64,000 bases of DNA from Neoluteolibacter marinus (lineage in GTDB: Bacteria > Verrucomicrobiota > Verrucomicrobiia > Verrucomicrobiales > Akkermansiaceae): NCBI RefSeq assembly GCF_014904755.1, contig NZ_JACZFQ010000095.1, positions 173,645-237,644 on the forward strand. The letters run 5' to 3'. Of this stretch, positions 43,344-52,705 are shown piece by piece (position 1 is the stretch's first letter; each line of letters opens with the position of its first letter). Position numbers and translations under genes: made by a program. The notes below the pieces were generated by a model. It made no database searches and was not told where the DNA came from. It saw only the letters and a list, made by a program, of their open reading frames with translations.

Positions 43344-43724
43344 ATGAACACACAAAACGAGAACATGGTTCCCGACACGACTTCGGTCGTTCCTGAACTG
43401 CAAATGCGAGACACCTGGGATGCCCGGGCCGTCTCGGAGTTGATCCGTTCGAAGTGCAGGTTCGGCGAGACCCCGTCGTTCCTGTTCGTCGGAAGGAAAG
43501 AAGCCGCCCTGCTGCGCGAGCACTTGGCCGGCGCCTTCGGAGCGGAGTCCGTCGCGACCCTCCACCAGACCTACTACATGGGTCTCGAAGTGGTGGAGAT
43601 CGCGGTCGAGAGCTTCGTCTTCACCGCGGGCCGCAAGGTCTCCCGCACCTTGCAGGATCCGATTTCCCGCCGCCCCGCCTGGCGCGACGCGGAAGCCGAT
43701 TCCATGTGGCACCTTCGCATCTGA
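43344..43724 (+). CDS. Small hypothetical protein
   Basis: 126 residues from ATG 43344, following about 150 non-coding bases. The soluble protein has a plausible mixed alpha/beta pattern (TPSFLFVGRKEAALLREHLAGAFG, YMGLEVVEIAVESFVFTAGRK). No family is recognised; the GRKEAALLREHL part resembles short conserved proteins that follow encapsulin- or phage-like genes, but the resemblance is too weak to name. It has its own candidate promoter and is followed by two strong hairpins, so it is probably a single-gene transcript. Confidence 0.65.
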   Translation: MNTQNENMVPDTTSVVPELQMRDTWDARAVSELIRSKCRFGETPSFLFVGRKEAALLREHLAGAFGAESVATLHQTYYMGLEVVEIAVESFVFTAGRKVSRTLQDPISRRPAWRDAEADSMWHLRI

Positions 43725-43740
43725 GCCGCTTCCGGCTGTC

Positions 43741-43778
43741 GCCCCCGTGCCTTCCGTTTTGAAGGAGGGCACGGGGGC
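43741..43778 (+). terminator. Strong hairpin terminator
   Basis: gcccccgtgcc (43741-43751) and ggcacgggggc (43768-43778) form an 11-bp perfect stem, extended by CTTCC/GAAGG pairing inside. It lies 16 bases after the stop. A T run is missing on the plus strand. Confidence 0.7.
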
Positions 43779-43803
43779 GAAAACCCATTCAAGTTGCTTT
43801 TCG

Positions 43804-43831
43804 AATGCCCGCCTTTCATGGCGGGCATTTT
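43804..43831 (+). terminator. Second hairpin terminator
   Basis: aatgcccgcc (43804-43813) pairs with ggcgggcatt (43820-43829), followed by further T residues (tttt in 43828-43831). It backs up the preceding hairpin before the esterase gene. Confidence 0.8.
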
Positions 43832-43903
43832 CGTTCCACCGCAACGACCTGACAGGGCCGGTGTTTGACCCCGGGACGGCTGCCACCGAGATTCCCGCCC
43901 TGC

Positions 43904-44878
43904 ATGAAAACCCGTTTCACCCTGCTGTTCCTCGCCTGGGGCGCCTTGGTTCCGCTTGTCGCGGAAACCGATTTCGTCATCGGCCCCGACTACCACGACG
44001 CCCCGGAGTTGCAGGTAAAATCCGGCGTGCCGAAGGGCGAAATCAAGGAGTTCACCATGCACTCCAAGGACAGCCGGATCTACAAGGGCATCGCGAAAAA
44101 CCAGAAGGGCAAGGTGCCCTACGAACGCAAGGTCGCCGTCTACATCCCCGAACAACTCGACCGCAAGAAGCCCGCGCCGTTCATCATCGCCCAGGACGGA
44201 CTCGGCTACAAATGGGTGCTGCCGAAGGTCCTCGACAACCTGATCGCGGAAAAACGCGTACCCCCGATGGTCGCCATCATGATCGATTCCGGCGGCGGCG
44301 ACGCCCAGGGCAGCCAGCGCGGGCTGGAATACGACACAGTCTCGGACGAATACGCCAAGTTCATCGAGAAGGAGGCGCTCCCCGCGGTCGAGAAGGAATT
44401 CGGCCTGAAATTCACCCGCGACCCGGAGGCCCGCGCGACCATGGGCGGCAGTTCCGGTGGCGCGGCCGCATTCACCATGGCGTGGTTCGAGCCGGACCTC
44501 TACCGCCGCGTGCTCACCTACTCCGGCACCTACGTGAACCAGCAATCTCCCTTCAACCGCCGCTCGCCGCACGGCGCCTGGGAGTATCACGAGAACATCA
44601 TCCCGAAGTCGAAGCCCAAGCCGATCCGCGTCTGGCTGCAGGTCAGCGAGAAGGACAACGGCTGGGACAAGGACGAGGCCTCGCTGCACAACTGGGTGAT
44701 GGCCAACGAGCGCATGGCCGCCGCCTTGAAAGAAAAGGGCTACGCCTACCGCTATGTGTTCAGCAAGAACGCCGGCCACACCGACGGCAAGGTGACCGCC
44801 CAGACCCTGCCCGCCGCCCTCGAGTGGTTGTGGGCCGGTTACCCGGACACCCCCGCCGCCGAAATGCCCGCCGAGTGA
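43904..44878 (+). CDS. Exported alpha/beta-hydrolase, esterase D/IroE-like
   Basis: 324 residues from ATG 43904 with a signal peptide (MKTRFTLLFLAWGALVPLVA). It matches the esterase fold (PF00756): VAVYIPEQLDRKKPAPFIIAQDG, the nucleophile S184 in GGSSGG, and a C-terminal histidine in NAGHTDG. An aspartate in QVSEKDNGWD is a candidate third residue. Members remove acyl groups from carbohydrates or cleave siderophore esters. The next gene, a DUF1592 cytochrome protein, starts 12 bases on, so co-transcription is likely. Confidence 0.87.
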   Translation: MKTRFTLLFLAWGALVPLVAETDFVIGPDYHDAPELQVKSGVPKGEIKEFTMHSKDSRIYKGIAKNQKGKVPYERKVAVYIPEQLDRKKPAPFIIAQDGLGYKWVLPKVLDNLIAEKRVPPMVAIMIDSGGGDAQGSQRGLEYDTVSDEYAKFIEKEALPAVEKEFGLKFTRDPEARATMGGSSGGAAAFTMAWFEPDLYRRVLTYSGTYVNQQSPFNRRSPHGAWEYHENIIPKSKPKPIRVWLQVSEKDNGWDKDEASLHNWVMANERMAAALKEKGYAYRYVFSKNAGHTDGKVTAQTLPAALEWLWAGYPDTPAAEMPAE

Positions 44879-44890
44879 CCCCTTCCCGGA

Positions 44891-47224
44891 ATGCCTGACT
44901 TTCGATTCACCAGCTTCGCCGCGACTTGCGGCATGATCGCCATCGCGGCCGCCGGTCCCGAAGAGACCTACAAGGACGAGATCCTGCCGATTCTCGAGGA
45001 CACCTGCTTTTCCTGCCATGGCGAAGGCATCTCGAAGGGCAAGTTCTCGATGGACGAGTACCAGGACCTCTCCGCCCATCTTGACGACCGCAAGCACTGG
45101 ATGCCGGTGTGGCAGAACGTCCGCAGCCAGATCATGCCGCCGTCCGACGAGGACCAGCTGTCGGTCGAGCAGAAGAAGAAGCTGCTCGCGTGGATCGAGA
45201 GCAACGTCTTCAAGCTCGACCCCGACAATCCCGATCCCGGCCGAGTGACCATCCGCCGGCTCAACCGGAACGAGTACCAGAACGCCGTCTACGACCTGCT
45301 CGGCGTGGAATACGACACCAAGGAGGTCTTCCCGCCCGACGACACCGGCTACGGCTTCGACAACATCGGCGACGTGCTCTCGATCTCGCCGCTGCTGATG
45401 GAGAAATACATCGCCGCCGCCGACGAGGTGGTCGCGCTTGCCCTGCCCGAAGGCGCCGCTGCCCAGGTCCCGCGGATCGACATCGAGGGCAAGGACTTCA
45501 AGAACTCCGGCGATCCCAAGTCCACCGGCCTGTGGATGCCCTTCGCGAAAAAAGGCGAGGTGCGGACCAGCCAGGAAATCAAGTGGGACGGCGACTACCA
45601 GGTCACCTTGGAATACGCCATCAAGGGTGCCAACGAGGCGACCATCCACGAAGCCCTGATGGAAGTCAGCGCCGGCGGCAAGAAGGTCGGCGAGGAGTCG
45701 CTCGGCTGGGACCAGCGGCGGACCATCCAGTTGACCGGCAAGGTGCCGTTGAAGAAGGGCAAGCAGGTCTTCGAGGTGAAACTCAGCCCCTCCCGTGAAC
45801 CGGCCGCCGGCGAGGAGGAACTCAACCTCACGCTCCAGCGCGTCATCGTCCAGGGACCGCTCGGCGGCGAGCAGCGAGAGTATTCCAAGGGCTACCAGAT
45901 GATCTTCGTCGACGGACCCGCACCGGAGGATCCCGCTGCCCGCGACCGCTATGCCCGCAAGATCATGCGCAGCTTCGTCAGCCGCGCCTTCCGCAAGCCG
46001 ATCGACAATCCGACCATCGACCGGCTGGTCGACATCGTGAACGAAGTCGACCGCCAGCCCGGCAAGGAATTCGAGGACGGCCTCAAGCAGGCGATCGCCA
46101 CCTGCCTCGCCTCGCCCCGCTTCCTGTTCCGCGTCGAGATCCAGCCGGAGCCGAACAACCCGGGCAAAATCGTGCGCCTCGACGAATACTCGCTGGCCGC
46201 GCGGCTGTCGTTCTTCCTGTGGAACTCGGTACCCGACGACGAGCTGCTCAGCCTCGCCTTCAACACCAAGCTGCGCGCGAACCTGCACCAGCAGATCGAC
46301 CGCATGCTCGCCGACCCGCGCTCGGAGCGGCTGGTGAAGAACTTCACCGGCCAGTGGCTGCAGGCCCGCGACGTCGAGTCGGTGCCGGTCAGCGCCAAGG
46401 ACATCCTCGGCCTCGAAACCAACCGCGAGGCCGCCCGCGCCTTCGACGTGCGCCTCCGCTCCGACATGCGGAAGGAGACCGAGATGCTGTTCGACTTCAT
46501 CCTCCGCAAGGACCGCCCGGCGGAAGAACTCATCTCCGCGCGATACAGCTTCCTCAACGGCAGGCTGGCCCGGTTCTACGGCATCTCTGGCGTCGAGGGG
46601 GAGGAATTCCAGCCCGTCGACCTGACCGAGCACCCCGAGCGCGGCGGGCTCCTGACCCAGGGCACGGTACTGATGGTGACCTCCAACCCGACCCGCACCT
46701 CGCCGGTCAAGCGCGGCCTGTTCGTGCTCGACAACCTGCTCGGCACCCCTGCCCCGCCGGCTCCGCCGAACGTCCCGGAGCTCGAGGAAGCCGGCAAGAT
46801 CGGCGCCAGCATGACGATGCGCGAGAAGATGGAAATCCACCGCAAGAAGCCGGATTGCCGCGGCTGCCACGCCCGTATGGACCCGATCGGGCTCGGCATG
46901 GAAAACTTCGATGCCCTCGGCCGCTTCCGCACCGACGAGCATGGCAAGAGCATCGACACCGGCGGCGAGCTGGTCACCGGCGAGAAATTCTCCAATGTCG
47001 CCGAGTTGAAGGTGATCCTCGCCGACAAGCGCCGCGGCGATTTCTACCGCTGCCTCTCCGAGAAGCTCCTCACCTTCGCCATCGGCCGCGGCGTCGAGTA
47101 CTACGACGCGACCACCATCGATCAGCTCGTCGAACGCCTCGAGAAGAACGACGGCAAGATGCGCGAGCTGATCTACGGCATCGTCGAAAGCGCGCCGTTC
47201 CAAAAGCGCCGCGGTGACGACTGA
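44891..47224 (+). CDS. DUF1592/DUF1588/DUF1585 planctomycete-type cytochrome protein
   Basis: 777 residues. After a short hydrophobic N-terminus a haem site C39-F-S-C-H43 is seen (planctomycete cytochrome C domain). Then follow the domain series of this family: DUF1587 (TIRRLNRNEYQNAVYDLLG), a carbohydrate-binding-like middle, DUF1595, DUF1592 (EYSLAARLSFFLWNSVPDDELL, FTGQWLQARDVE), DUF1588 (ERGGLLTQGTVLMVTSNPTRTSPVKRG, CRGCHARMDPIGLGMENFD) and DUF1585 near the end. Such proteins are exported and typically adjoin a DUF1552 gene, as here. The biochemical role is unknown, though involvement in oxidative sugar or polymer degradation is suspected. The length fits the family. Confidence 0.93.
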   Translation: MPDFRFTSFAATCGMIAIAAAGPEETYKDEILPILEDTCFSCHGEGISKGKFSMDEYQDLSAHLDDRKHWMPVWQNVRSQIMPPSDEDQLSVEQKKKLLAWIESNVFKLDPDNPDPGRVTIRRLNRNEYQNAVYDLLGVEYDTKEVFPPDDTGYGFDNIGDVLSISPLLMEKYIAAADEVVALALPEGAAAQVPRIDIEGKDFKNSGDPKSTGLWMPFAKKGEVRTSQEIKWDGDYQVTLEYAIKGANEATIHEALMEVSAGGKKVGEESLGWDQRRTIQLTGKVPLKKGKQVFEVKLSPSREPAAGEEELNLTLQRVIVQGPLGGEQREYSKGYQMIFVDGPAPEDPAARDRYARKIMRSFVSRAFRKPIDNPTIDRLVDIVNEVDRQPGKEFEDGLKQAIATCLASPRFLFRVEIQPEPNNPGKIVRLDEYSLAARLSFFLWNSVPDDELLSLAFNTKLRANLHQQIDRMLADPRSERLVKNFTGQWLQARDVESVPVSAKDILGLETNREAARAFDVRLRSDMRKETEMLFDFILRKDRPAEELISARYSFLNGRLARFYGISGVEGEEFQPVDLTEHPERGGLLTQGTVLMVTSNPTRTSPVKRGLFVLDNLLGTPAPPAPPNVPELEEAGKIGASMTMREKMEIHRKKPDCRGCHARMDPIGLGMENFDALGRFRTDEHGKSIDTGGELVTGEKFSNVAELKVILADKRRGDFYRCLSEKLLTFAIGRGVEYYDATTIDQLVERLEKNDGKMRELIYGIVESAPFQKRRGDD

Positions 47225-47278
47225 CAGCCCGGCCCCTTTCCTCTTGTATTACAACCCTCAACGCTCTCTCCTCGAATC

Positions 47279-48640
47279 ATGAACACTCCCGGAATGCTCA
47301 ACCGCCGCGGCTTCCTCCGTGGTCTCGGTGCTGCGATCAGCCTGCCCGCCCTGGAGTCGTTCCGGCCCTTGATGGCCGCCGAGGCCGGCCGCGCGCTCGC
47401 CACCACCGCCAGCGGGGCCCCGTTGCGGATGGCCTACCTCTACATTCCGAACGGCGTGAACGTGGAGCATTGGCGGCCGAACGGCACCACCTCCGGCTAC
47501 AAGATGGGCAAGACCTTCGCGCCGATGGAGAAGCACCGCGAGGACTTCCAGATCTTCACCGGCTTCGAGCAGCAGTTCGCCGCGGCCGGCGGTGACGGCC
47601 CTGGCGACCACGCCCGCGGCGTCGCCACCTACCTGACCAGCTGCCGCGCCCGTAAGACCGCCGGATCCGACATCAACCTCGGCATCTCGATCGACCAGGT
47701 CGCCGCCAATGCCATCGGCAGCCAGACCCGCCTGCCCTCGCTCGAGCTTTCCACCGACGGCGTCCGCAAGTCCGGCGCCTGCGATTCCGGCTATTCCTGC
47801 GCCTACCAGTTCAACCTTTCCTGGCGCTCGGAGAACCAGCCGATGACGCCGGAGTCGAACCCCCGCGCGGTCTTCGAGCGGCTTTTCGGTGCCGGTAGCG
47901 CGAAAGAGCGCGCCGACAGCCTCGGCCGCCGATACGCCGCGAAGAAGTCGATGCTCGACTTCATCCAGCACGACGCCCAGGCCCTGCACCGCCGCCTCGG
48001 CCGCACCGACCAGCACAAGCTGGACGAGTATCTGACCGGCGTCAGAGAGATCGAGAAGCAGATCGAGAAGACCGAGGCGATGGGCCTGCCCGCCGACCCG
48101 GGCGTGCCCGCACCGACCGACCGGCCGGGCTCCTACCAGGAGCACATGCGGCTGATGATGGACATGATGGTGCTCGCTTTCAAAACCGACTCGACCCGCA
48201 TCTCCACCTTCCTCATGGCGCACGACGGCAGCAACCGGTCCTTCAACGAGATCGGCGTCTCCGACGGCCACCACAACATCTCCCACCACCAGCGGAACCG
48301 CGACAACCTCGAGAAGATCGCCAAGATCGACCGCTTCTACATGGAGCAGCTCGCCTACTTCCTCGATAAGCTCAAGGCCACCGAGGACGTCGATGGCAAG
48401 AGCCTGCTCCACAACTCGATGATCGTTTACGGCGGCTGCATCTCCGACGGCGACCGCCACAATCACGACGACCTTCCGATCGTCGTCGCCGGTCACGGCG
48501 GTGGTGCCTTCAAGCCCGGCCGCCATGTCGATCTCGGCGAGAACGTGCCGATGGCGAACCTCTACCTCCGCATGCTGGAGGAGATGGGCGTGAAGGAAAA
48601 GCGCTTCGGCGACTCGACCGGCGTGCTGAAGAAGATCTGA
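47279..48640 (+). CDS. DUF1552 domain-containing protein, Tat-exported
   Basis: 453 residues with a twin-arginine signal (NRRGFLRGLGAAISLPAL), so it is probably folded before export. DUF1552 landmarks: RMAYLYIPNGVNVEHW, FTGFEQQ, GDHARGVATYLT, SAYQF-like CAYQFNLSWR, and a C-terminal HNHDDLPIVVAGHGGG. It pairs with the DUF1592 gene 54 bases upstream, as in many Verrucomicrobia and Planctomycetes. The region resembles the DUF1501/sulfatase fold, with histidines and aspartates that might bind metal. The function is unknown. Confidence 0.93.
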   Translation: MNTPGMLNRRGFLRGLGAAISLPALESFRPLMAAEAGRALATTASGAPLRMAYLYIPNGVNVEHWRPNGTTSGYKMGKTFAPMEKHREDFQIFTGFEQQFAAAGGDGPGDHARGVATYLTSCRARKTAGSDINLGISIDQVAANAIGSQTRLPSLELSTDGVRKSGACDSGYSCAYQFNLSWRSENQPMTPESNPRAVFERLFGAGSAKERADSLGRRYAAKKSMLDFIQHDAQALHRRLGRTDQHKLDEYLTGVREIEKQIEKTEAMGLPADPGVPAPTDRPGSYQEHMRLMMDMMVLAFKTDSTRISTFLMAHDGSNRSFNEIGVSDGHHNISHHQRNRDNLEKIAKIDRFYMEQLAYFLDKLKATEDVDGKSLLHNSMIVYGGCISDGDRHNHDDLPIVVAGHGGGAFKPGRHVDLGENVPMANLYLRMLEEMGVKEKRFGDSTGVLKKI

Positions 48641-48644
48641 TCGA

Positions 48645-51071
48645 TCAGTCCACCGTTTGCAGCTGGATGAACGACCGCTCCTTGAACTCCGCGGGAATGG
48701 TCGCCTCGAACCAGCGGATGGTGCCATGTTCGGTTCCGACCTGAACCGGCACGCCGCCATCCAGCAAGGGCTGCCACGAGTTCAAATCCGACGAGATCAC
48801 CGGCTCCACCGTTTGTCCCGGCTGCGTCGTCCAATAGAGCCTCACCTTCTCCACGCCGGACACCGCGGCCGGGGTAAATTCGGAGATGCCCACCTCGGGA
48901 ATCCGGCAGAGGCGCTCCGGCCCGACGTCCAGCGTTTCGATCGCGAAGTTCTCGTAGCTCGAGGGGCCGGTGTTCGGCGCGGTGTCGAAGACCAGGTAGC
49001 GCGAGTCGCCGGCAAAGCTGATGTTGCCGGTATCGGCCGAGGTTCCGTTGATGAAGACCTCGTAGCTGGTGTTGAACCCCGTGTAGTCGGTGCTGTCATC
49101 CATTACCACCCGCACATCGACCGGCTCGCCCGCCGGCAGCCCGGTGCGGATGCTGGCATTGATACCGCCGGTTCCCGAGTGGGATGCGGCGCTGATCCGC
49201 TTGAAGACTGAGACCGTGTTCCCCGTGACCAGATCGAGCTGGATCCCGAGGTCATGCCCGTTGACCCCGCCCGCGGGCAGAGCCGTATCCGAGATCCCAA
49301 GCGTCATCCGCGCCGCGCTGATGTCGGTGTCATCGAGGTCCAGGCTCACCCGCCATTCATAGCGGCGGCCGCGGAGCTCGTTGCCGAAGTCCCGCGGCCC
49401 CGTGCCGTCATCGGAAAGCTGGAACGCGGTGGAACCCGCGGCCTTGGCGACAGTCAGGCGGTTACCCGAGATCGAGTGGGCGGAAGCGGCCTTGTTGCTG
49501 TCGGTCTGGACATAGCCCAAAGCCCCGGCGAGCGCGCCGCCCTGGCGCGAGGCCACCCCCTCGTTCACGCCCGTCCCGCTGCCGAAGCCGCTGCCCGCCG
49601 AGGACCCGCCGGGCAGGTCGTAGCTATCGGAAATCAGCACTTCCGGTCCACTCGGCGGATCGCAGACATAGGTCTCGCCGACCTCGCCGAGCACAACCTC
49701 TTCATACCAACGCACCAGTTTCGCCTCCATCGCGGCCACGGTGGCGGCATGGGCCGGGTTCGCGACCAGGTTGGTGGTCTCGTTCCGGTCGCTGGACAGG
49801 TCGAAGAACTCGCGGCGGCCGCCGTCGGGATCGCGCATGAACTTCAGGTTACCCTCCCGGATCGCCAGCTTCGGCGCGGGACTTGAGAGCGCCGACACGG
49901 TGCCATACTCCCAGAACAGCGGCCGCTGGCGGGCGCGGCTGGAACCGGTGAAGACATCGCTCATGTTCTCCCCCGCGAAGGGCGCGGCCGGCAAGGGGAT
50001 CCCCGCCAGCGCGCAGTAGGTCGGCAGCAGGTCGAGAGTCGACACCGCGGTGGTCGAGTTCACCACCCCGGCCGGCACGGTGCCGGGCATGCGGATCAAG
50101 AAGGGCTCGCGGATACCGCCTTCCGAAAGCGCGCCCTTGCCGCCGCGCAGGCCGCCGTTGCGATTGAGCAGGGCGTTGATGTTGTCGTCCGGCGCGCCGT
50201 TGTCGCCAACCACCACGATCAGCGTCTCACCGGAGATGCCCAGGTTGTCGATGGTATCGATGAGGCGGCCGATCTCCTTGTCGAGTTCGTTGAGTTCCTC
50301 GAGGAAGTTCTTGCCGGTGGTGTTCGTCGCCACGCTGGCGATGTGGTCGAAATCGTTCTCATGCCCGGGATCGACGTTGTACGGCGAGTGGGTGTCGTTG
50401 TAGGGAACGTGGACGTAGAACGGCTTGCCCGCCGCGTGGGCGGCGTTGATGAAAGCGATCGCCGCGTCGGTGTGGAGGTCGGCGCCGTTCTGCCAGTCGG
50501 TCCAGGTGATGGTGCCCGGCACGTCGGCATTCTGGTTCGACAGCCCGTCGCCGTTGTAAAGCACGCGGTCGCCCATGCCCTCGAAGGAGACAAGCGACGA
50601 CTGGAAGCCATACTCCTGCGGGAACGGGGCGTTGTTCACGTCGCGGCCGCCGCCCATGTGCCACTTGCCGAACTGGCCGGTCATGTAGCCGTGGTCGCGG
50701 AACAAACGGGCCGAGGTCGTCGTGTCCGGCTGCAGCCAATCGTTCATGTTCCGCGACGCGTTCGCTGCCTTGTTGTTGAGGAAGCTGTAGATCGCGTGGC
50801 GGGCCGGGTTCATCCCGGTGAGCACGCCGACCCGCGACGGCGAACAGATCGGCGAGGCGACGTAGCCGTCGGTGAAGCGGATCCCCTCGGCCGCGAGCTG
50901 GTCGAGGTTCGGGGTGATCGGCACGTTCGACTTGTCCTTCACCGGGCTGCCGTAACACGACATGTCGCCCCAACCGATGTCGTCGATGAAGATGAACAGG
51001 ATGTTCGGTTGCGCGGCGGGGGCCAGCGGCACGAGGGCGGCGAGGAACAGGGCGGCGATGGGTTTCTTCAT
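48645..51071 (-). CDS. Type I sulfatase (arylsulfatase) with C-terminal beta module
   Basis: 808 residues with a signal peptide (MKKPIAALFLAALVPLAPAA). The sulfatase domain (about 21-470) has metal ligands D30 and D31 in IFIDDIGWGD and the formylglycine site C76 in CSPSR, followed by GVLTGMNPARHA and KWHMGGG. It needs a formylglycine-generating enzyme, not seen here. Residues of about 480-725 form an extra module also found in the secreted protein at 53405 (GLPAGEPVDVRVVMDD; SRYLVFDTAPNTGPSSYE). It likely removes sulfate esters from polysaccharides. The gene converges with DUF1552, with four bases between stops. Confidence 0.93.
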   Translation of the reverse strand: MKKPIAALFLAALVPLAPAAQPNILFIFIDDIGWGDMSCYGSPVKDKSNVPITPNLDQLAAEGIRFTDGYVASPICSPSRVGVLTGMNPARHAIYSFLNNKAANASRNMNDWLQPDTTTSARLFRDHGYMTGQFGKWHMGGGRDVNNAPFPQEYGFQSSLVSFEGMGDRVLYNGDGLSNQNADVPGTITWTDWQNGADLHTDAAIAFINAAHAAGKPFYVHVPYNDTHSPYNVDPGHENDFDHIASVATNTTGKNFLEELNELDKEIGRLIDTIDNLGISGETLIVVVGDNGAPDDNINALLNRNGGLRGGKGALSEGGIREPFLIRMPGTVPAGVVNSTTAVSTLDLLPTYCALAGIPLPAAPFAGENMSDVFTGSSRARQRPLFWEYGTVSALSSPAPKLAIREGNLKFMRDPDGGRREFFDLSSDRNETTNLVANPAHAATVAAMEAKLVRWYEEVVLGEVGETYVCDPPSGPEVLISDSYDLPGGSSAGSGFGSGTGVNEGVASRQGGALAGALGYVQTDSNKAASAHSISGNRLTVAKAAGSTAFQLSDDGTGPRDFGNELRGRRYEWRVSLDLDDTDISAARMTLGISDTALPAGGVNGHDLGIQLDLVTGNTVSVFKRISAASHSGTGGINASIRTGLPAGEPVDVRVVMDDSTDYTGFNTSYEVFINGTSADTGNISFAGDSRYLVFDTAPNTGPSSYENFAIETLDVGPERLCRIPEVGISEFTPAAVSGVEKVRLYWTTQPGQTVEPVISSDLNSWQPLLDGGVPVQVGTEHGTIRWFEATIPAEFKERSFIQLQTVD

Positions 51072-51175
51072 GACGTCGGACGGATCGCCTGGTGAGGCGC
51101 GGGTTTCGCGGGATGCATGTCCGCACCGTCCCGAAACGTTCGGAGATTCGCCCGTCCGCCGCCGCTTCGCTCCGC

Positions 51176-52705
51176 TCAGGGACGGATCGCGAGTTCCTTC
51201 ACCCGGTCGGGCCCCAGCGCGGCCTCGAACACCATCACCTCGTCGATGTCACCGCGGAAACCACGGCCGCGTTGCGGGCGCTCGGTGTAGCCGATCACCA
51301 GCGGCGTGGCACTGCGGACGCCGACCCGGGTATGGGCGCCACGCACGGTGTCGGCATTGGTGTTGGACTGGCCGGGATCGATGATTTCCAGCTTCCCGTC
51401 GACATAGAGATCGACGATCGGGTTGCCCTGCACCTTCTGGGTCCCGTGACAAACCGCGGCGACGTGATGCCACTCGCCGTCGGCCAGGTCGGTGCTGCCG
51501 GAAAACAGGAACTGGTCGAAGGACAGCCGCAGCACGGTCCGCTCGCCGGCCTTCGGCCGGAACAGCAGCAACTCGCATTTCCCCGCCATCCCGATGGTCG
51601 GGTCACCCCAGGCGACGATGGTCTGGTAAGGCCGGAACGGCAGGTCTTTCGGTTGCCGGATCCAGGCGGAGATCGTCCGCGGGGCGTCGCCCTCGATCCC
51701 GTTCCAGTTGGTCTCGATCGGCGTCGCCTTGCCGGAGAAATGGGCCGCCTTGCCCTTCACCCCGTCCACCCATCCGGGTCCACCCGAGCGCACCCTGGCC
51801 ACGGTGGATTCAAGCGCAGGATGATAGCCCTCGATCACCAGCTTGCCGGTGTCGTCGCGCTCGAACGGGAAATGCAAGTAAGGCAGGCCGGGTGGCAGTT
51901 CCCGGAAGAACAACGAGCTGTCGCTGGGAATCGTCTCCAGCTTGCCGGCGATCGTTGCCGCCACCGAGACCCCGGCATTGAGAATGCGGCTGGCGCGCAG
52001 CCCTTGGCGGGCGGTCACTTGGACCCGCCCCTTGAAGACGTGGACCTGCGGCATCCGCTCCGGCCGCTCGACGATGCCGAACTCGGTGCCGAGATCGACG
52101 ACGTTCAAACTCGGCGTCATGACGGTGAACCCGTGCGCCCCGCCCGGCACCTCGAAGCGGGCAATGCCGTGGTCCATGCCGAGCTTCATCGCATCGTGCA
52201 GCACGAACTTCGCCGGTGCCTGGACGATCGAACGCACGCCGTTGGAAAACTTCAGCTCGAGCGTGCCCTCCAGCAGGTCCACCTCCGACCCGGGCTTGAG
52301 CTCGTTTTCGGGTGCATCCCCCGCCTTGCGGTGGCTGACGGTGAACTTGCTGTTCGGTGCCGCGGAAAAGCGCAGGGCCGGCACCCGGGTGTCGGCGTGG
52401 ATGAACTGCAGGACCACCGCGGTCAGCAGCACCACGGCCGCGGCGGCCACCATCGCCACCCGCAGCGTCCGTTGCCGTTGTTTGCGCAGGAAGGCCTCGA
52501 CCGGGACCACCTTGCGCGACACCGCCACCGGCGAGTTCAAGGTCGCCTCGACCGCCAGCATCTCGTGGACCAGAAAGGCCTCACGGAGCAAGCGGCGCTT
52601 CTCCGCCGAACCCGAAAGCTCTTCCTGAAGCAGCTCGAACTCTTCCTCACTGCACGAGCCGTCGATCAGGCCCTGCACCAGTTGCTCGAAGCGGAGCCGT
52701 GTCAT
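51176..52705 (-). CDS. FecR-like transmembrane regulator with LamG domain
   Basis: 509 residues. The N-terminal cytoplasmic part (LVQGLIDGSCSEEEFELLQEEL) is followed by one transmembrane helix (about 82-102), a FecR-like domain (about 115-270; KFTVSHRKAGDAP, LDLGTEFGIVE-like VVDLGTEFGIVE, VHVFKGRVQVTA) and a LamG/concanavalin domain (about 290-505; RTISAWIRQP, WHHVAAVCHG, YVDGKLE). FecR-LamG proteins are usual partners of ECF sigma factors in this phylum and probably act as anti-sigma or signal sensors for extracellular glycans. Its ATG overlaps the sigma stop by four bases. Confidence 0.9.
   Translation of the reverse strand: MTRLRFEQLVQGLIDGSCSEEEFELLQEELSGSAEKRRLLREAFLVHEMLAVEATLNSPVAVSRKVVPVEAFLRKQRQRTLRVAMVAAAAVVLLTAVVLQFIHADTRVPALRFSAAPNSKFTVSHRKAGDAPENELKPGSEVDLLEGTLELKFSNGVRSIVQAPAKFVLHDAMKLGMDHGIARFEVPGGAHGFTVMTPSLNVVDLGTEFGIVERPERMPQVHVFKGRVQVTARQGLRASRILNAGVSVAATIAGKLETIPSDSSLFFRELPPGLPYLHFPFERDDTGKLVIEGYHPALESTVARVRSGGPGWVDGVKGKAAHFSGKATPIETNWNGIEGDAPRTISAWIRQPKDLPFRPYQTIVAWGDPTIGMAGKCELLLFRPKAGERTVLRLSFDQFLFSGSTDLADGEWHHVAAVCHGTQKVQGNPIVDLYVDGKLEIIDPGQSNTNADTVRGAHTRVGVRSATPLVIGYTERPQRGRGFRGDIDEVMVFEAALGPDRVKELAIRP

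Noticed and set aside
43574..47203. Very long minus-strand open frame opposite the esterase and DUF1592 genes
   Set aside because: High-GC shadow frame; the composition is Val/Asp/Gly/Arg-rich without domains, while the plus strand encodes clear families.
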